A DNA stretch of 64,000 nt from Sitta carolinensis (taxonomy: Eukaryota; Chordata; Aves; Passeriformes; Sittidae). Location of the stretch: positions 44,626,501 to 44,690,500 of the forward strand of contig JAVUNC010000005.1 in NCBI GenBank assembly GCA_032173965.1. The letters are read 5' to 3'. The notes under the pieces were generated by a model that saw only the letters and a list, made by a program, of their open reading frames with translations, was not told where the DNA came from and did not search any database. Both the position numbers and the translations under genes were made by a program. Positions within the stretch are counted from its first letter, which is position 1. Each line of letters starts with the position of its first letter. Shown here piece after piece: positions 50,001 through 63,064 of this stretch.

Positions 50001-53000
50001 GTTGTCTGTCACGTTGGAGGCAGAAGCTAAGACCATGCCTAGAAGGTCTGCAACCTCCACCACCCATTCCCAGTGCTGGGTTCCCAGCAGAGTCTCGAAG
50101 TACATCTTTGTGGAGGGCTGACCACAGTGTCCAGCTCACACAGGTTCCAACCCGGACACTCACGGGAATCCTGCCAGAGTGACTGAGACCTAAGTCCACC
50201 ACAAACTGTTCCTTGGAGCTGGGGAAATAAAACAACAACATTGGCATACAAAAGAGGTAGGTTGATGTTCAGCTCCAGAGCCCTGAGGACCTGAGGTGTT
50301 CAGGTAGCTCCCAGTGCTTAGGTGGGAGCTGGTTACTCCAGAACAATAGGAGAATGAAATGCTTGTTGCTTTGAGGAAAAATTGCACTTGTCTTTCTGAG
50401 AAACTGTATGCTAGTGGAGTGGCTGACATCTGCTTTATTTGCAGAGACAATATTTTTGCGGCTGGTCAATGGGGTATACTTCAATTGCTGCCCATAGACC
50501 TGCAGGTGCTTTGTAATTGGTGACTCTCGTAAGAAAATGAGCTTACTGACAGCTGTGGGAACAGAAGGGTTTAATACAACATCAGCTTCAGAATACTTTG
50601 TTTATCAAGTGATTCCTCCATGATTACTCTTTGCAGCAAATGCATCAGCACTCAGCATTCCAGCCAAACATGGAAAGTGTCTGCGACAGCATTGTAAAGA
50701 GGGTAGAATCTGACACTTGAGGAGCATGGACTGATGCAGCCATGACCAGAAGGCAGTGTGGCAAGCCTGGAAAACAGGCAAATACGAGGTGCTGAAAGAT
50801 GCAAGGTGAGTGGTTTCTTTGTACATCACTCAATAAAAAGCCCCCCACAAATATAAGCACCAAAATTCTGCATGCTGCATGAAATTCTGACAGATTATAT
50901 TAATTTCAGTATAGTCACAGACATGGAGGTGACCCAGGTGTACCCTTTGCAGCAGAGATTCAACCATTCCCAGTATTTCCTTAGTGAAAGCCTGTGGAAA
51001 ATTCTGGGTGGACCCTAGGGTACAGCTGCCAGGGCCCTGAGGAGGTTAAGAGCTCTCCATGGGAAAACCAGGGCTCCTCCCATCTCCCCAGTCAGGAGCA
51101 GTGCAGACAGGGGTCACCAGCCTTTCTGGGACAGGGACTGACAGCTGAAATGGAGTGCTGGGACGTAAGCAGGGTGGGGGAGCCCCAGGGGGCCAGGCAA
51201 GGACAGGGGTGCTGGGGGTGCCCTCAGGGCCCTAGCAATAGTCACTGGCAGCTCTCTGTGTCCACACTCAGACAAAGACAGATGTGTTTTTAAGCACCCA
51301 GTCTGCAGTTACAAACCAGACCTCAGATGTATGACAGAGCACTTAGAAGGAATGATATGGTGGGGAAATTACCTTATGCTGCTATTTAGTCCCATCTCTC
51401 CTTCCTCCCTGGGAAGCACCTATTTTGACTGTGAGAGTAATATAATGTGCTTATGTTTGAAGGAAGAGACACCTTGAGTGTATTTGTGCTGCTTAGCTTA
51501 CACATAAAAGCTTGTGATTCAAGGAGCTCACTGCCTAGCTGAGATAGGCAGTACCAGCAGAAGCATCATTAAACTGAGAGATGAGACAGCATGCAATAAT
51601 GCAAAGGGAGACAAGCAAAATCCTCCTGATGATTGCACCCTGTGGGTGCAGATGTTGCAGCTTTAAGCTTATACTTCCTAGGTTTCCTTCTGTATGGGCT
51701 GGTGGACAAGCCTGGGACTGCAATGATAGGAGACGTTGTCCAGGGAACAGAGCGCTGCTCTGGCTGAGACAGCCTGAACCACAACCATGAGACTACTGTG
51801 CCCAATGGAAGAGAGAAGATATTCAAACCACAAAAGCACTGTTAGCAGAAGTTCAGGCATCTCTAATGGGAAGATGAAGAAGAACTGATAGTTGATAAAA
51901 TATTATGACTACAAAGTTGCAGAGAAGGAGATAAGGACGGTGGGGCAAAGAGTTAAGAAAGAGTTCAGGAGGGCATCTGACATAGAGGAATCTCACAGGG
52001 ACTGAAGCAGAAGACTGCAGATCCCTGGATATTTGGAGAGAGTCATTTGCCAAGACCTGATTTTGTGGCTGACTGTCAGAAGGATATCAGGTTTGATATG
52101 AAAGGAAAGTAGAGGTCAGTGAGAAAAATAAAAGTTGCTGTGGATATTGTTATGAGGATGACCTGGTAGCTAAGTACATGGGGTAGGAAACTAAGGGGGA
52201 AAGAGTGGAAAATACACGAGTCTCTCTTGGAGCAATAAGAACTAGCCTGATGGAGCCTGCAGCTAAAACTGGAGCAGAGCACAGTAGGTCAGACAGGCTG
52301 GGAAAGCTGGCTAAAGAAAATTGTCGTATTTAAAATGCAAAGAAAAAAGAAAGACAGCTGTAACTGGGCTTTTGATAGTTGATTTAACGGCACACTTTTA
52401 ATTACATTTTATCATTTGAAGTGAAATGTATTCCCCTGAAAAATTTTAACCACATAGCTCTTAGCCTTTCTTCCAGTTATATCGCACCTATCCTGTTAAA
52501 GATTGTTAAAGATTAACAAGCTTTAATGAACTCTATTGTTGCTAATTCATCTCCCTTTTATTCTGACAGTGTGACTTTTGTTTACAATTAGTACAGCTAA
52601 CATTATGCAGGGTCATGTGGGTCGAAAGAAGAGGATATCTATTCAACAGGGTAAGAAAACAAATGAGTCCTGTCCTCTGGAGTGCTTGTTAGTTTTGTTT
52701 TGTAATGAAGAAAAATCTTCTAGATATAGATCTTCTGGTGGGACTTAATCAAACTTGAGCATCTGACTCCAAAAAACACTTTTGAAGTCTTCCCTTCCCT
52801 ACACCTTACCTTTGAAAGTACTTTAGTTTCAGTAGTACTGCATATTTTTACCTAGTTTCTTAGGAAAGTAGGACCAATATCATCCAGAATACATTTGATT
52901 TACCTACAGATTCTCTTTGAGTATATTTTGAACTTATTATTAAGTTTCAACCATATTCAAAGAGAAAAGATGATTTAAAATATATTAAATTCCACCAGTT

Positions 53001-53308
53001 TGATGAAAATAAACAGCTATGTAGAGGAGTAAGACTGTAATTAGGGTGCCCACTGTGATAAAGCCTGCAGCATGAGCTTAATCCTTATTAGACACTGAAG
53101 TCTCTATGAGAGAGAAAAGAATCACAAATCCCAGCTGTGGTCTCAGAAATCTCAAGTCAGAACTCATCTTCTGTCAGACAGTAGATAATCCAAAAAGAAA
53201 AGAGCTTTTGTAACATTGCTCACGGAATTTCTCCTTTTACTCTATTTTCAGTTTAGTTAATAATTTTATTCTTGTGACTGAAAATGCCTAAAGACATGGT
53301 TTGTTCCC
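47096..53308. other. Gene-free stretch, non-coding
   Basis: No gene recognised. It contains the two longest minus-strand chance frames (47131-47589, 152 codons; 49834-50247, 137 codons), neither with a domain or splice context. 48150-49150 is AT-rich. 51000-51240 is locally GC-rich. 51840-52310 is purine-rich on the + strand. Confidence 0.45.
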
Positions 53309-53314
53309 TATCAG

Positions 53315-53524
53315 CTTCCCTCTGTTTTGAAAGAGAAGAGCAAGCCATCCCCACCTGAGATCAAACACAGAGGAAGCTTTCCCTCTGAGAATTCATCTAC
53401 AGGCCAGCCTGACCGGCCTTCAGAGGCCACGGGCAGCCAGACTGGGCTCCGTGGGGAGGCCAGTCCAGCTGTGTCCTCCTTTGGAACAGCTCTGAGAGCT
53501 GCCACTGCCTCCTCCTTCTCTTAG
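53315..53524 (+). other. Coding-like segment, possible terminal exon, unknown product
   Basis: After a splice-acceptor-like 'ttgttccctatcag' (53301-53314) an open frame runs in phase 0 for 69 codons to a TAG at 53522-53524. The translation is hydrophilic and Ser/Pro/Glu-rich, starting LPSVLKEKSKPSPPEIKHRG, as in disordered C-terminal tails. I recognise no family, see no upstream partner exon, and no clear polyadenylation signal follows at once. A GC-richer chance frame is an equally good explanation. Confidence 0.18.
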
Positions 53525-56500
53525 AGAGCCATCTTTGCTTGTGGCTTCTGGGTTCAGCTATCAAGTGGTCAGCTGATCACTGCTTAATTCTGCTTTGCCT
53601 GAAGGACCCTCCAAAATCCTCTGACTTTCTGGCCAGGATTGCTCTGGGGCAAGAACAAAGGTACCTCTGGGGCTGTGCTGAGGTGCACTGAACAAGGTCA
53701 GAGATGGTGTAATAGTCTGGGTATAAAATTATAGTCTGTACTATAGAGGTTCAGAGGCTCACATGGGATAACACCTCACTTAAATTCTTTTTCTGGATTG
53801 GTGAATTAAACCATACTGAAACTCAGGCCTCTCTTCTCACAGCTGAACATTTTTTCCTTAAGCTATGAGATTTATAATATAATCAAATATGTTTCATCAA
53901 CCCCTTCTTCCTGATTCCCATACATATGTTGCATTATTTTTATACAGCTACACACTTTGAACATAGGAACTGCACAGCATCCTTTTCATGCCAGCCTACT
54001 GCTTTCTGGTTTTGTCTTTGTGTGAGGAGTAACGAGGAAAATAAGTAAAAAGGATTGCCTCAGCAGAGGAATTGAGATCCTGCTTAGGACTTGGGAAGAA
54101 AGAAAGTACAGATGTCAATCTTCACGGGAGAGTTTGGATGGCAACTTCTGCCTGAGGGACAGGACTTAAGACTTATTGTTGTCATTAGCTGCATGTGTTG
54201 ATTAGCTCTAGGCAGCTTCCTGCCCAGCATGCTGGCTATTTGTGAGCCCATTTTGCATATGAGAATGTGTGTGTGACACAGGGTTTTGTGGTGCTGCTGG
54301 AGACCAGGCTGGATGCTCTGTCAGCTGGGGAAATGGTGCTGTGTGTCATGCCAGTAGGGTGCAGTTGCACAGGGCACTTCACGGCCATCTGAGTCTCTAC
54401 TGTGCTGGAAATGGATCTGTTGTTTAACCACTGCAGAGCAGATGCACTGTAGCTCATGTTAATTTACCCCCTTTCTCAAGGCTGCTTCAAATTTTTGAGA
54501 TAGCTGGGCAAAAGTTTACGTCTTTTATTGCTCTGCACAATGATGATGTACAAGATCATCTGTACCAGCAGCCTTTCAGGTTGCACAGGAAATCTTCAAT
54601 CTCAGAAGGAGAAGGTGGTTAAGAGTTCAGCACTGTGGCATCTAGCTTTTGGTCCATTGTATTTAGAACCTAACTTTTAATCCTGGTCACTGACCATCTG
54701 TATTTTCATGAACTAAACTCCATAATTCTGTCAGTCTTTGTAGTTTTATAAGAAATTCAAACTTCTTTCAACCTGAAGACCTATAAATAGATTTTCTCTT
54801 GGGCTGCCTTTCATTTTAAGCAATCACACTACCCGTGGCTAACTGTTTGCTGTCTGCCTGTTTGCATTTTTACCTCTGAGCATAATCAAGTGGATACCAT
54901 GTTTTCATTTTGTTACTGTTTCTGCTGGTCTACTGGATTCACTCCAGTATGAATGACAACTGCATCTTTTTCCCTGGTACTTGATGACTATTCAGGAATG
55001 CATGGGTTGTACAGTCTTACAGCATCACCTCATAGGTCACACGTGTAGAGGCTGGGTGAAGCACTGAGCTCCTTCAGTTTCTGCAGGAGTCCCAGTGATA
55101 AAGTTTGACTTGGATCAGGACGTGGCAATAAAAAGCCCCAGGGTGAATAATGATCACAAGCAGCACAAGTATGTGGCTTTTCAAACCTCTTCTGGGTAAT
55201 ATGAGAGGCTGATGAATGTAATCTTTTTCTCTTTAATGTTCAACTATCCTTGGCATAAAAATCTTCTCCGGTCTATGGCTTCATGGAGGTGTCTGACTCA
55301 GAACAGTGAGTAGCATGAAAAATGCTATGTTCACAACTTCTATTTTTATGTATTCATGCAGAGGAGATACCTTTAGATTCCTCTGGCGGCTGTTGAAATC
55401 TAAACATAAAACAGTTCCTGGCTTTGATGAAGTCAAATATCAGACTCCTGAACTGCGATCAGACTCCACTGAAGATTTGGCATGCATAACTTTGTTTGTT
55501 GTAAGTTTTCTCCCAGGATGAAGGGGAGGATCAGTGGTTTCAAACTGAGAATGGATTTTAATTACTTCATTATTTGCCAGGAGGTAGTAGCCACTAATAT
55601 GTGGCTGCGCTGTGAGAATTACTTCTGTAAAATAAACTGGTATTTTAACAGCAGCATGAATGAGATGCTCTAACTGCATTTGAATAGACTTGAAGCAACT
55701 GACTCCTTAAATATCTTGTGAAAAGCATGGTCATAGCCTATTATGACTGTACCAGAGCATGTTGGGAGTGGGATTTTTTCAGAATCAGATCAGAATACGC
55801 TTAAGTTTGAGCCATTTTCCGTTCGGTGACAACAAAACAGATTAATTGTATCTTAGGCTCTGTCTTCAGTATGTTTGTCACCAGACTGGGTGAATAGGAT
55901 CATAATCCTTCTATTCAGTTGAACTGTAGCTCTGCATGACCTTTTCAACAAATGTATTTTAATTAGCTGTTCACCTTCTTCCTACCACTGAAAGTAGGAA
56001 AAATGGATTACTGGCAATATGGAGTATTATATATTTAACCTTTTAGGCTGAGAATTTGGTCTGGAGTGAAACCAATCTGTAAGACAGCTAGCAATATTGT
56101 ATAGGCCAAACTGTGTGTAATTCACAGCTTAATTGTGTATCCTCGCGTGTTTACAGTGCACATCTCAGGAGCCACAAACATTCTGTGATAATTAACTAGA
56201 TTTTTATTCTTCTTTTTCCCCCTTTCTGTGGCAGCACAACAAGGTCCCCAAGTATGTGATTTGTGCAGGGGTGAGGCACTACTAAAAATGGGTGTCCATC
56301 TGCAAGAACATCTAATTTTAGCCCATCAGCAATATTCTACTGCAGGAATACTGGCCAATTGCTTCTTCTTCAGTCTGTAGCTTTAAAAAGCTTCAAGGCT
56401 TCTTGTTAAAATGAAAAGGATGTTGCTAACTCCATATGTACTGATGTATTTTATATATTTGGTCATGGTTCTCTATAAATTTTACAGACACCCTCAGAAG

Positions 56501-58084
56501 AAGATAATGGGTCTTACCCACCTGCGCTGCTCACCACAGTATCCTGTCACAGCCAGCTAGGGATGCTGTTAACTATTTTGCTCCAAAATTGTTATTTTGG
56601 TCCTGGGACACCGTACCACATCTCTGGCTTTCCCTTCAACCTTTTAGCTGCTTTTTCTGTTCATAAGTCAGGCTCTTGCAGGAGGTGAGTTAGCTCTATC
56701 TGTATGTCTGCATGCTGCCTAGTGAAATGTTGCTGCACACAATATACCTACTCTGGAGCAAATGTATTGTCAGTAATAATCCAGGAGTATGAGAGAGGAG
56801 ACCTATGCGGTTTGACCTCAGCCAAAAAGACAGAGCATTACATAAGAGTGGTTTTTTCTTCACTTCTTTTTTCTGCACTTCCACACCTTGAACCTACAAC
56901 ATATTTCCACTGGCTACTCAGAATTGTGGTAGCTGTTCTGTGGCCAGGTTGAGCTGGGAGGAGAGCTTTCAGCCCACAAACTGGGGAAGGCAAGGCAGGC
57001 ATGGCACTACATTTAGTCCTGATAGGCATGGAAAATATTCTTGCAGCAGTTGTTGCTCAAAGCACAATTTGGACCCTGGTAGAGGGGACTGAATAACTTC
57101 CAGTTTTCAAGAAATATAAGTGACAGCCTATCAACCTCAGCAATTGGTTTCTATCAGCTTATATTGGTTACATTTTCAAAGCTATGTTCTAAAGGAAAAG
57201 GGCAGAAAACTTAATGCTTCAATGATACTGTCATTTGCTAGATTCCCTTAATAAGCCAGCTGTGAATAGCTGAAATTGCTTTGTGAACCTGCTGCATGGA
57301 GCACACATTCTTTGTAGCTTTCTCACACAGAGGAATAGCTGCAGAGTTTAGAAGATGCCCTGTGGAACAACCAAACAATTCTGCCATCCATACCCCAAGT
57401 TCAGGCAACTCCCTTGGAAGGGTGTGAAGGAGTGCATGCAGTGAGGTTATTTTCACCTCTCTCTAGCCAGACCACGCACCTATAGCAATGATGAGGGCAG
57501 AAAGCTAAGCCAGATAGGGAAGAACAAAATAAGTGCCAGTTTGATATACGAGTACCTAGCAAGTTTAAGCCTGGCTCCTGCCCTTTTCTGTGTGTAATAA
57601 ATGAAATGACCTTCCAGTTAAAATGTAAGAGATTGAAAAAGACAAAGCAGAGCAGTGAAGCCCTTTTTTCCCAGTGTATACCTACATTAGAATTCTGCTC
57701 TCACACTCTTGCAAAGGAAAACTGTAGCTTGAAGAGAAAACAACATAGCATTAAGCCATCCTGGTGTCAAATATTGTAAAAGAAAACAGTTAACGACACT
57801 GCATTTTCATTACCAGCTTTGTGTATAATAGCTTCCCTCCCTCATACCAAACAGGATTTCTTAGTGCTCTTTTGTGTTTAACTTTCCAACTTGGCAATTC
57901 CACCCAGCCCAATGCTCATAAACTGTAACTCCTTTGTCATTCCCAGGTATTTTCTGTGGGTTTTGATTTTATTGTGACCTGAAACTATTTTATGACTCAG
58001 TTCTACTGTTGTTCTGTGTACAGTGGGTAATGAAACACCTTTATCAGTATCTGCATCTTCTGGTTCTTTCTTTTTTTCTCTCAG
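53525..58084. other. Gene-free stretch upstream of the dynein-like exon
   Basis: I looked here for the preceding dynein heavy-chain exons and recognised none. Short frames at 55306-55521 and 56704-56952 have no dynein similarity. The last 20 bp are the polypyrimidine tract of the exon at 58085. Confidence 0.5.
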
Positions 58085-58326
58085 CTTAATGACATTACTG
58101 TGAGCACCACTGGGACTGTTATGCAGATGTGCTGCATACTAGAGAAGTTGCTGCTTCAGGATAAGCCATTACTTTTTGTTGCCCCCACAGGCCTGGGAAA
58201 GATAGCTATTACAAACAACTTCCTGCGACAGTTACCTCATGAAAAATATGTTGTATGTCAAATTAACTTCTCAGCACAGGTCTCAGCTAATCATACCCAG
58301 GACATCTTCCTAACAAAACTCGAAGG
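58085..58326 (+). CDS. Axonemal dynein heavy chain exon (AAA3 module), isolated and possibly decayed
   Basis: A strong acceptor (ttctttctttttttctctcag, 58064-58084) opens a 242-bp exon starting with codons LNDITVSTTGTVMQM. The frame continues through KPLLFVAPTGLGKIAITNNF (P-loop region), LRQLPHEKY, INFSAQVSANHTQDIFLTKL and Glu. This is the AAA3 nucleotide-binding start of inner-arm axonemal dynein heavy chains (DNAH3/7/12-like group; the exact paralogue is not resolvable). In the family this module sits in the hexameric motor ring that moves cilia and flagella. The likely 5' splice site is GG|GTATCC at 58326/58327, which is weak. Reading on without splicing meets TAA at 58340. Oddities: the Walker A motif, normally GPTGTGK[ST], reads APTGLGKI, so the first Gly and the Mg-coordinating Ser/Thr are gone. 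The usual SART-SANQTQ stretch reads SAQV-SANHTQ. No frameshift or stop lies inside. I recognise no other dynein exon in the window, so it is a distant exon of a live gene or a gene relic. Confidence 0.72.
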
Positions 58327-61047
58327 GTATCCTGAGTTTTAATTAAAATCAAATATGTAATTGTGCTCAGTTTTCTCTACAGAGATCATCCACAAAATAA
58401 CATTAAATGCTCTTCTTCCATTTATGACATAAAAAATGAAAACTGATTTGTTTCTCTATGTAATGTTTATTACTGGGGAAACTACAGTTTAATTGATGTT
58501 GACAAAAATTCTGATTTATGGCATATACAGAACAGCACATAGTCCAGAAAACATGTCTGCTTAACTTTATCTTCTTAGATGTTTTTGCTTTAGGAGAGTG
58601 AATCAGCTCCCTGTCCCTGGATATTCTTCGGTCTAAAGCATATTAAAGGGAATCACCAGATTGAGTCCCCACCAGTAAAGAGAGCCATCTGTTAGGGAAA
58701 GATCTGAGCAGTAGGCTATATATGGTACTTGCCAACCCATGGAGGGCAAAAAGATCAACTGGAAGAATGGCAGCAGCCAGGGGATTGTATCTAGAAAATG
58801 GCTAGCTCACCAGCATCTAAATCATGCATTTTTAATTCATCACATGGCTGACAAACAAGTCAAATGTTAATTGGCATGATAAAAGGGAGCTCATAGTGTA
58901 TTCTGTACCTTTCAATACGGAGAGCCTTGCATGCCAGGCAGCCTAGACAAAACCTCAAACTTCATATTTGAAAGCACCAGAAATGACATCTGTGGGCAAT
59001 ATCACACCTCAGTCAATGCAAAAATAGATAAATATTTTTTTAAAAAGTGAAAGAAAGTACTGAAAATGCTCAGTGCAAGCATGAATCTTTAGCAATATTG
59101 GAGATTATATTTTTGGTGCTAAAACTTACTGTAATAGTTGTAGTTTCCCTGAGCAAACAAAACTAAGAATTTGACTCGGCTGTGACATAAATAGTTCAAG
59201 TACATAAAGAATGCAATATTTATGCACACTGGAGTTTGATAAATGCTAATGTGACAACTGGCAGGCTCTGGTGAATGAAGAAATATATCCTACCAACAAT
59301 ACAAAGGACTAGAATATGCCATAAGGGTGTTTGCTGTGGGGCTCACAAGTCATGATCATTTTAATCTCTGAGTAGTCAAAATGATCTGTTCCAATCCTGA
59401 CAAGGTCATCATAAACTCTCTGAGAAAACTACTGTTTTAGCCTGCACTATAATAAGAATTTCCTCTCAAAAGAGAAAAATTCTCAGCCGGGGATTCTTTT
59501 CAGTTTCTCAAATTGCATGTGCAAGAGTAGAGCAGATTCTAGCAAAGTGCTATAGTGTTTGTAAAGTGTGAAGTGCAACGCAGGGGTGGTCAGTTTTTGA
59601 TTACCAGCATTTTGATTTTCCAGTTCATAAAAATTATTTGACAAGTCCATGTGTTTAGTTGATGGATTACTGTGAAATCCACAATTAGCTATGTCAATTA
59701 ACTATGAAACAAGAAAGATCATGCAGATTCTGAAACATGTAATATACATCTAGAAAAATCTGTTAAATATTTTTAAAGCACCTTTCATGCTCTTCGTATC
59801 TGTTTCTGAGCCAAAAGCTGCTGAAGGACCTGAAAGGTGGTCTTCCAAAATGATATTAAAGAAATGGCCTTTTTTTTTTGAATGAGAAACACCAGTTTAG
59901 ATAGTTTTATGGCCTAGATGATGTTTCTTCTCTGATTATGCTTGGCCAAGATCATTCAGGATTATTTCTAAGAGATCAGGATCGCTTCCCAGAGTTACTT
60001 TAACTTCCTCAACTGAAGCAGATAGTGAATATTGCAGAAAAATTTACTACTCAGAGTGAGCAAATCTTGAACATATGCATCTACAAGCATTCCTGGGAAT
60101 GAAATCCAACTGTATTATGGGTGTTGCAAGCTTAATTTTAAGGTTTCCAGTTGATCACAGAGACTTGTAAAAGCAAAGAACAGAGAAACTATATTTGAAA
60201 TAAAAGTATTTTATTAGTATTTTAATTGCTACACATCTGCTACTAAACTAGAAGCCCCAGCACCAAGGATGTTGTATTTTATGCAGCAATCAACACAATC
60301 TGGTGTTGTAAATGTCAATGATGGAATAACACAGCACCCAACTGGGTCCACACGGTGTAGGTGGCTCTCATCTTGAGGTGAGTGCAGTGAAAGTTAGATG
60401 TATGAAAACAATTTTTAAACTGCAGCCTAACAAGTAAAAGAAGGCCGTGGGTGGTCGTGGCACTAGGGAACCCCCCACAAAACATCTCCAGTGCAGATAC
60501 TCATGGGTGAGGACCTAGGGTGAGGCTGGACAGGGTGCAGGGCTCTCTTGGGGCCACAGTACTGGAGTAAGATAAAGAAATCCAAATGAATACAAGTCCA
60601 TCTGACAGTCATCAGCTGGGAACAGGGAGGAGGGAGGTGGTGGCCCCAGAGAAGAGAGGAGGAGTGAGTTTGTCACGGTTTTCAGAGTGGAGGCAGCAGG
60701 AGGCTGTTCAGGCAGAGGTGCACAAGGTACATTCAGCATAACAAACTGTGCCAAACTGTCTGATCAAAGAGACTTTTAAGCTACATTCAGCACAACGCAG
60801 CTTTCTAGTCTACAAAAAAATCAGCTAAAGGAGAACTCAACCTGGATCTGTCAGCGTGATTCAGCCAGTGATTATTTCATTAAGTATTTGATCAAATGAC
60901 TCAAACTTTCAGGCAGTTTGTCAACTGACTGCAAATGAACACCAGACATCTGACTACATGACTGAAGTAATCTACTGAATTTAACAGTCAAATAAATAAG
61001 GAGCCTAACAGACAGTGCACAGTGTGCTCTCAAAAATGAGATTTCTT

Positions 61048-61333
61048 TCACCCCTTGTGGCAAAGGCTGGCTTTCCCCTCTTTCAACAAGTGAGGACACC
61101 CTGTACTTCTTTGCCTGTGCTGCTTGGTTCTTAACTTGTCCAAATCCTCACTGCTGAAGGGCAGTGAGGGAAATGCAAGGGTTGCACTCTCTTCTGTGTC
61201 AGTCAAAATACCTTGGCCTGGAACATGAGATGAGGAAGAATGCTCTTCAGGGGCTGGAGATACAACTTCATCTCCTTCTGTGGAGTTTTTCTTTTCTTTT
61301 CTCCAAGAGCAGATTGCACTTACCCACCTGCTG
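61048..61333 (-). other. Coding-like minus-strand frame, unknown product
   Basis: On the minus strand an open frame ends at 61048. It carries a hydrophilic Ser/Glu-rich translation that includes KEKKNSTEGDEVVSPAPEEH and later SLPFSSEDLDKLRTKQHRQR. A second frame, shifted, continues past the stop as SSLVERGESQPLPQGVKEIS (to about 61030). This is what a frameshifted pseudogene or processed copy could look like. I recognise no family and no poly(A) tail or duplicated flanks. The composition is the only evidence. Confidence 0.2.
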
Positions 61334-61656
61334 GAGTAAACATGGGTGGAGTGATTTCCATACTTCCATTTTTTAAGTTCATTGTTCTGCTCTTTTACCA
61401 TCCCTTGGTGACCACATTTAATTAATTCTTAAAAAGTAGAGTGATGTCTTTGCCAAGAAGCTTCTCTCACAGACAGGTCTTTTAAGGGTGTACACTCAGG
61501 CTCCTGAGTGGAAACTTAGCTGCATGCGACAATATTTTCTCTCAGAGCTTATAGGCAGGTTGCACTGTTAAAGCTATCACTTTGTGCATGCTTGGGGAAT
61601 GTGAAATGCTGTACTGAAAGGTAAGGAGCAAACCAGCACCTTTCCAGGCTTGTCTG

Positions 61657-61677
61657 CACAGCCCTCTGGTGAGCAAA
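61657..61677 (-). promoter_or_regulatory. CTCF-like motif
   Basis: The minus strand reads ctttgctCACCAGAGGGCTG, resembling the CTCF core CACCAGGGGGCGC with an A for the first variable G and CT in place of CG. Motif-level evidence only. Confidence 0.22.
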
Positions 61678-63064
61678 GGAGCGCCAGATACAAGTCCTGT
61701 CTGAAGAGTTAGTGATTAATGCAAACCTTTCCTGTGTTTCCTCCAAGAGAGGGATGAAGTGACCACCCTTATGAGCATGACTGGGCCCATCAGGCACTGC
61801 TGGAGCTGATATGTGTTGCTGGATCTGAGATGCAACCTTATGAGAGATTAGAATATAGACAGAAGTTTCATGGTGGATTTCCCAACCTGCAGAAATTCAA
61901 AAAGTTTCTCTGTGAACTGAAAAATGAAACATCTCCATGTTTGGGAAAAAGTTTTCCCAAAGACTTCTCCATACATATATTCCTTTGGATTTCTTTGGTG
62001 CTCAAATTCAGCTTGCAGGAATCCTCTGAACTCCCAATTCCTCTTTTTCCTTTGATGTAAAGAAACTGCTTGAGAATCCATGGTTGTCCAGCTGTTCCAC
62101 ATGGAGGAGAAATGACCAGCTCCGAGTACTGCAGGCAGGTCTCTTCATTGCCAGAAAGAAGCCTCTCACAAATGGTATCCTGTTGGTGTTTCTGCAGGGC
62201 TCCCTCATCCAGAAGATTTTAGAACATATCCTACTCATCTACATGAGTTACTGCTTCCATCTATTTCCAGCAAGAGGCCTAAGTTAAAATGAAAATTCAT
62301 GTGTTGGTTAACTTCCTTCTTATTTAAGTTTGTTAGATTTTCTCTTACGCACAGTGTATATTACAATGAATTAAAAAATAATAGCTAATGACAGCTTGAC
62401 AGGGATTTTTAATGGATTTGATTTTTCTCTATCATGCTTACATGTAATCTCTAACATCCAGTGTTTTATGGGCTTGCTATTACTTGTAGTGTTTGCAGTT
62501 TGTGCCTGGAGTGCTTCCAGAATAACTGGGAATTACAAATTCCCCCAAGACCAACAGGTGCTGGTTCCCATCCCCAGGCCAAGCAGCACGTCCTGTGTCT
62601 GGCTGGTTTAGTGTGATTCACATCATGGGAGTTCTTGTCCTTCCCACAACCACTTTGGGGGAAGGGAGCATTTACTGGAATGCCTTACATCACGTAATCT
62701 GTAGGTGGCCTGGAAACGATGCTCAGGCTCGGCCCTTGAGCTGCCCTTGCTGTGCTGGAGCTGACAGGCTCCGCATGCTTTTTGTCAAAATGAGTGGTGG
62801 CCACCTTTCATCACACTGTGACATATTACATGCAATATTACCACATTATTACACATGAAATAGGAGAACCTGAACATTGCCCTACGTGGGCATGAGTGAT
62901 GTACATGTCAGCTGTGGAGGGGAGCAGGGCAGACTGGGGTTCATCATTCTACCCACACAGGTCCTGCCACTCTCCGGAGGGAGGGTGGCATTTTATAAAG
63001 CATGAATCCATTGTAATGCTCCAAAATAGAGGGGATCGTTGGTCCGTGCAGTGCAGACAGCACT

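Noticed and set aside
49834..50247. 137-codon frame on the minus strand
   Set aside because: Cys/Ser/Arg-rich translation without a family, overlapped by several other open frames; GC-richer non-coding DNA.
50994..51293. A gene in the GC-rich patch near 51 kb
   Set aside because: The Gly/Gln/Ser-rich frame is a by-product of GC-rich sequence. No splice sites or similarity.
55306..55521. An upstream dynein exon
   Set aside because: The translation shows none of the conserved dynein stem or AAA2 blocks and is not bounded by good splice sites.
57064..57200. CR1 reverse-transcriptase fragment (a 'PVFKKYK..QPINLSN' reading)
   Set aside because: The resemblance to the CR1 RT start is short, interrupted by stops, and not continued downstream; too weak to call.
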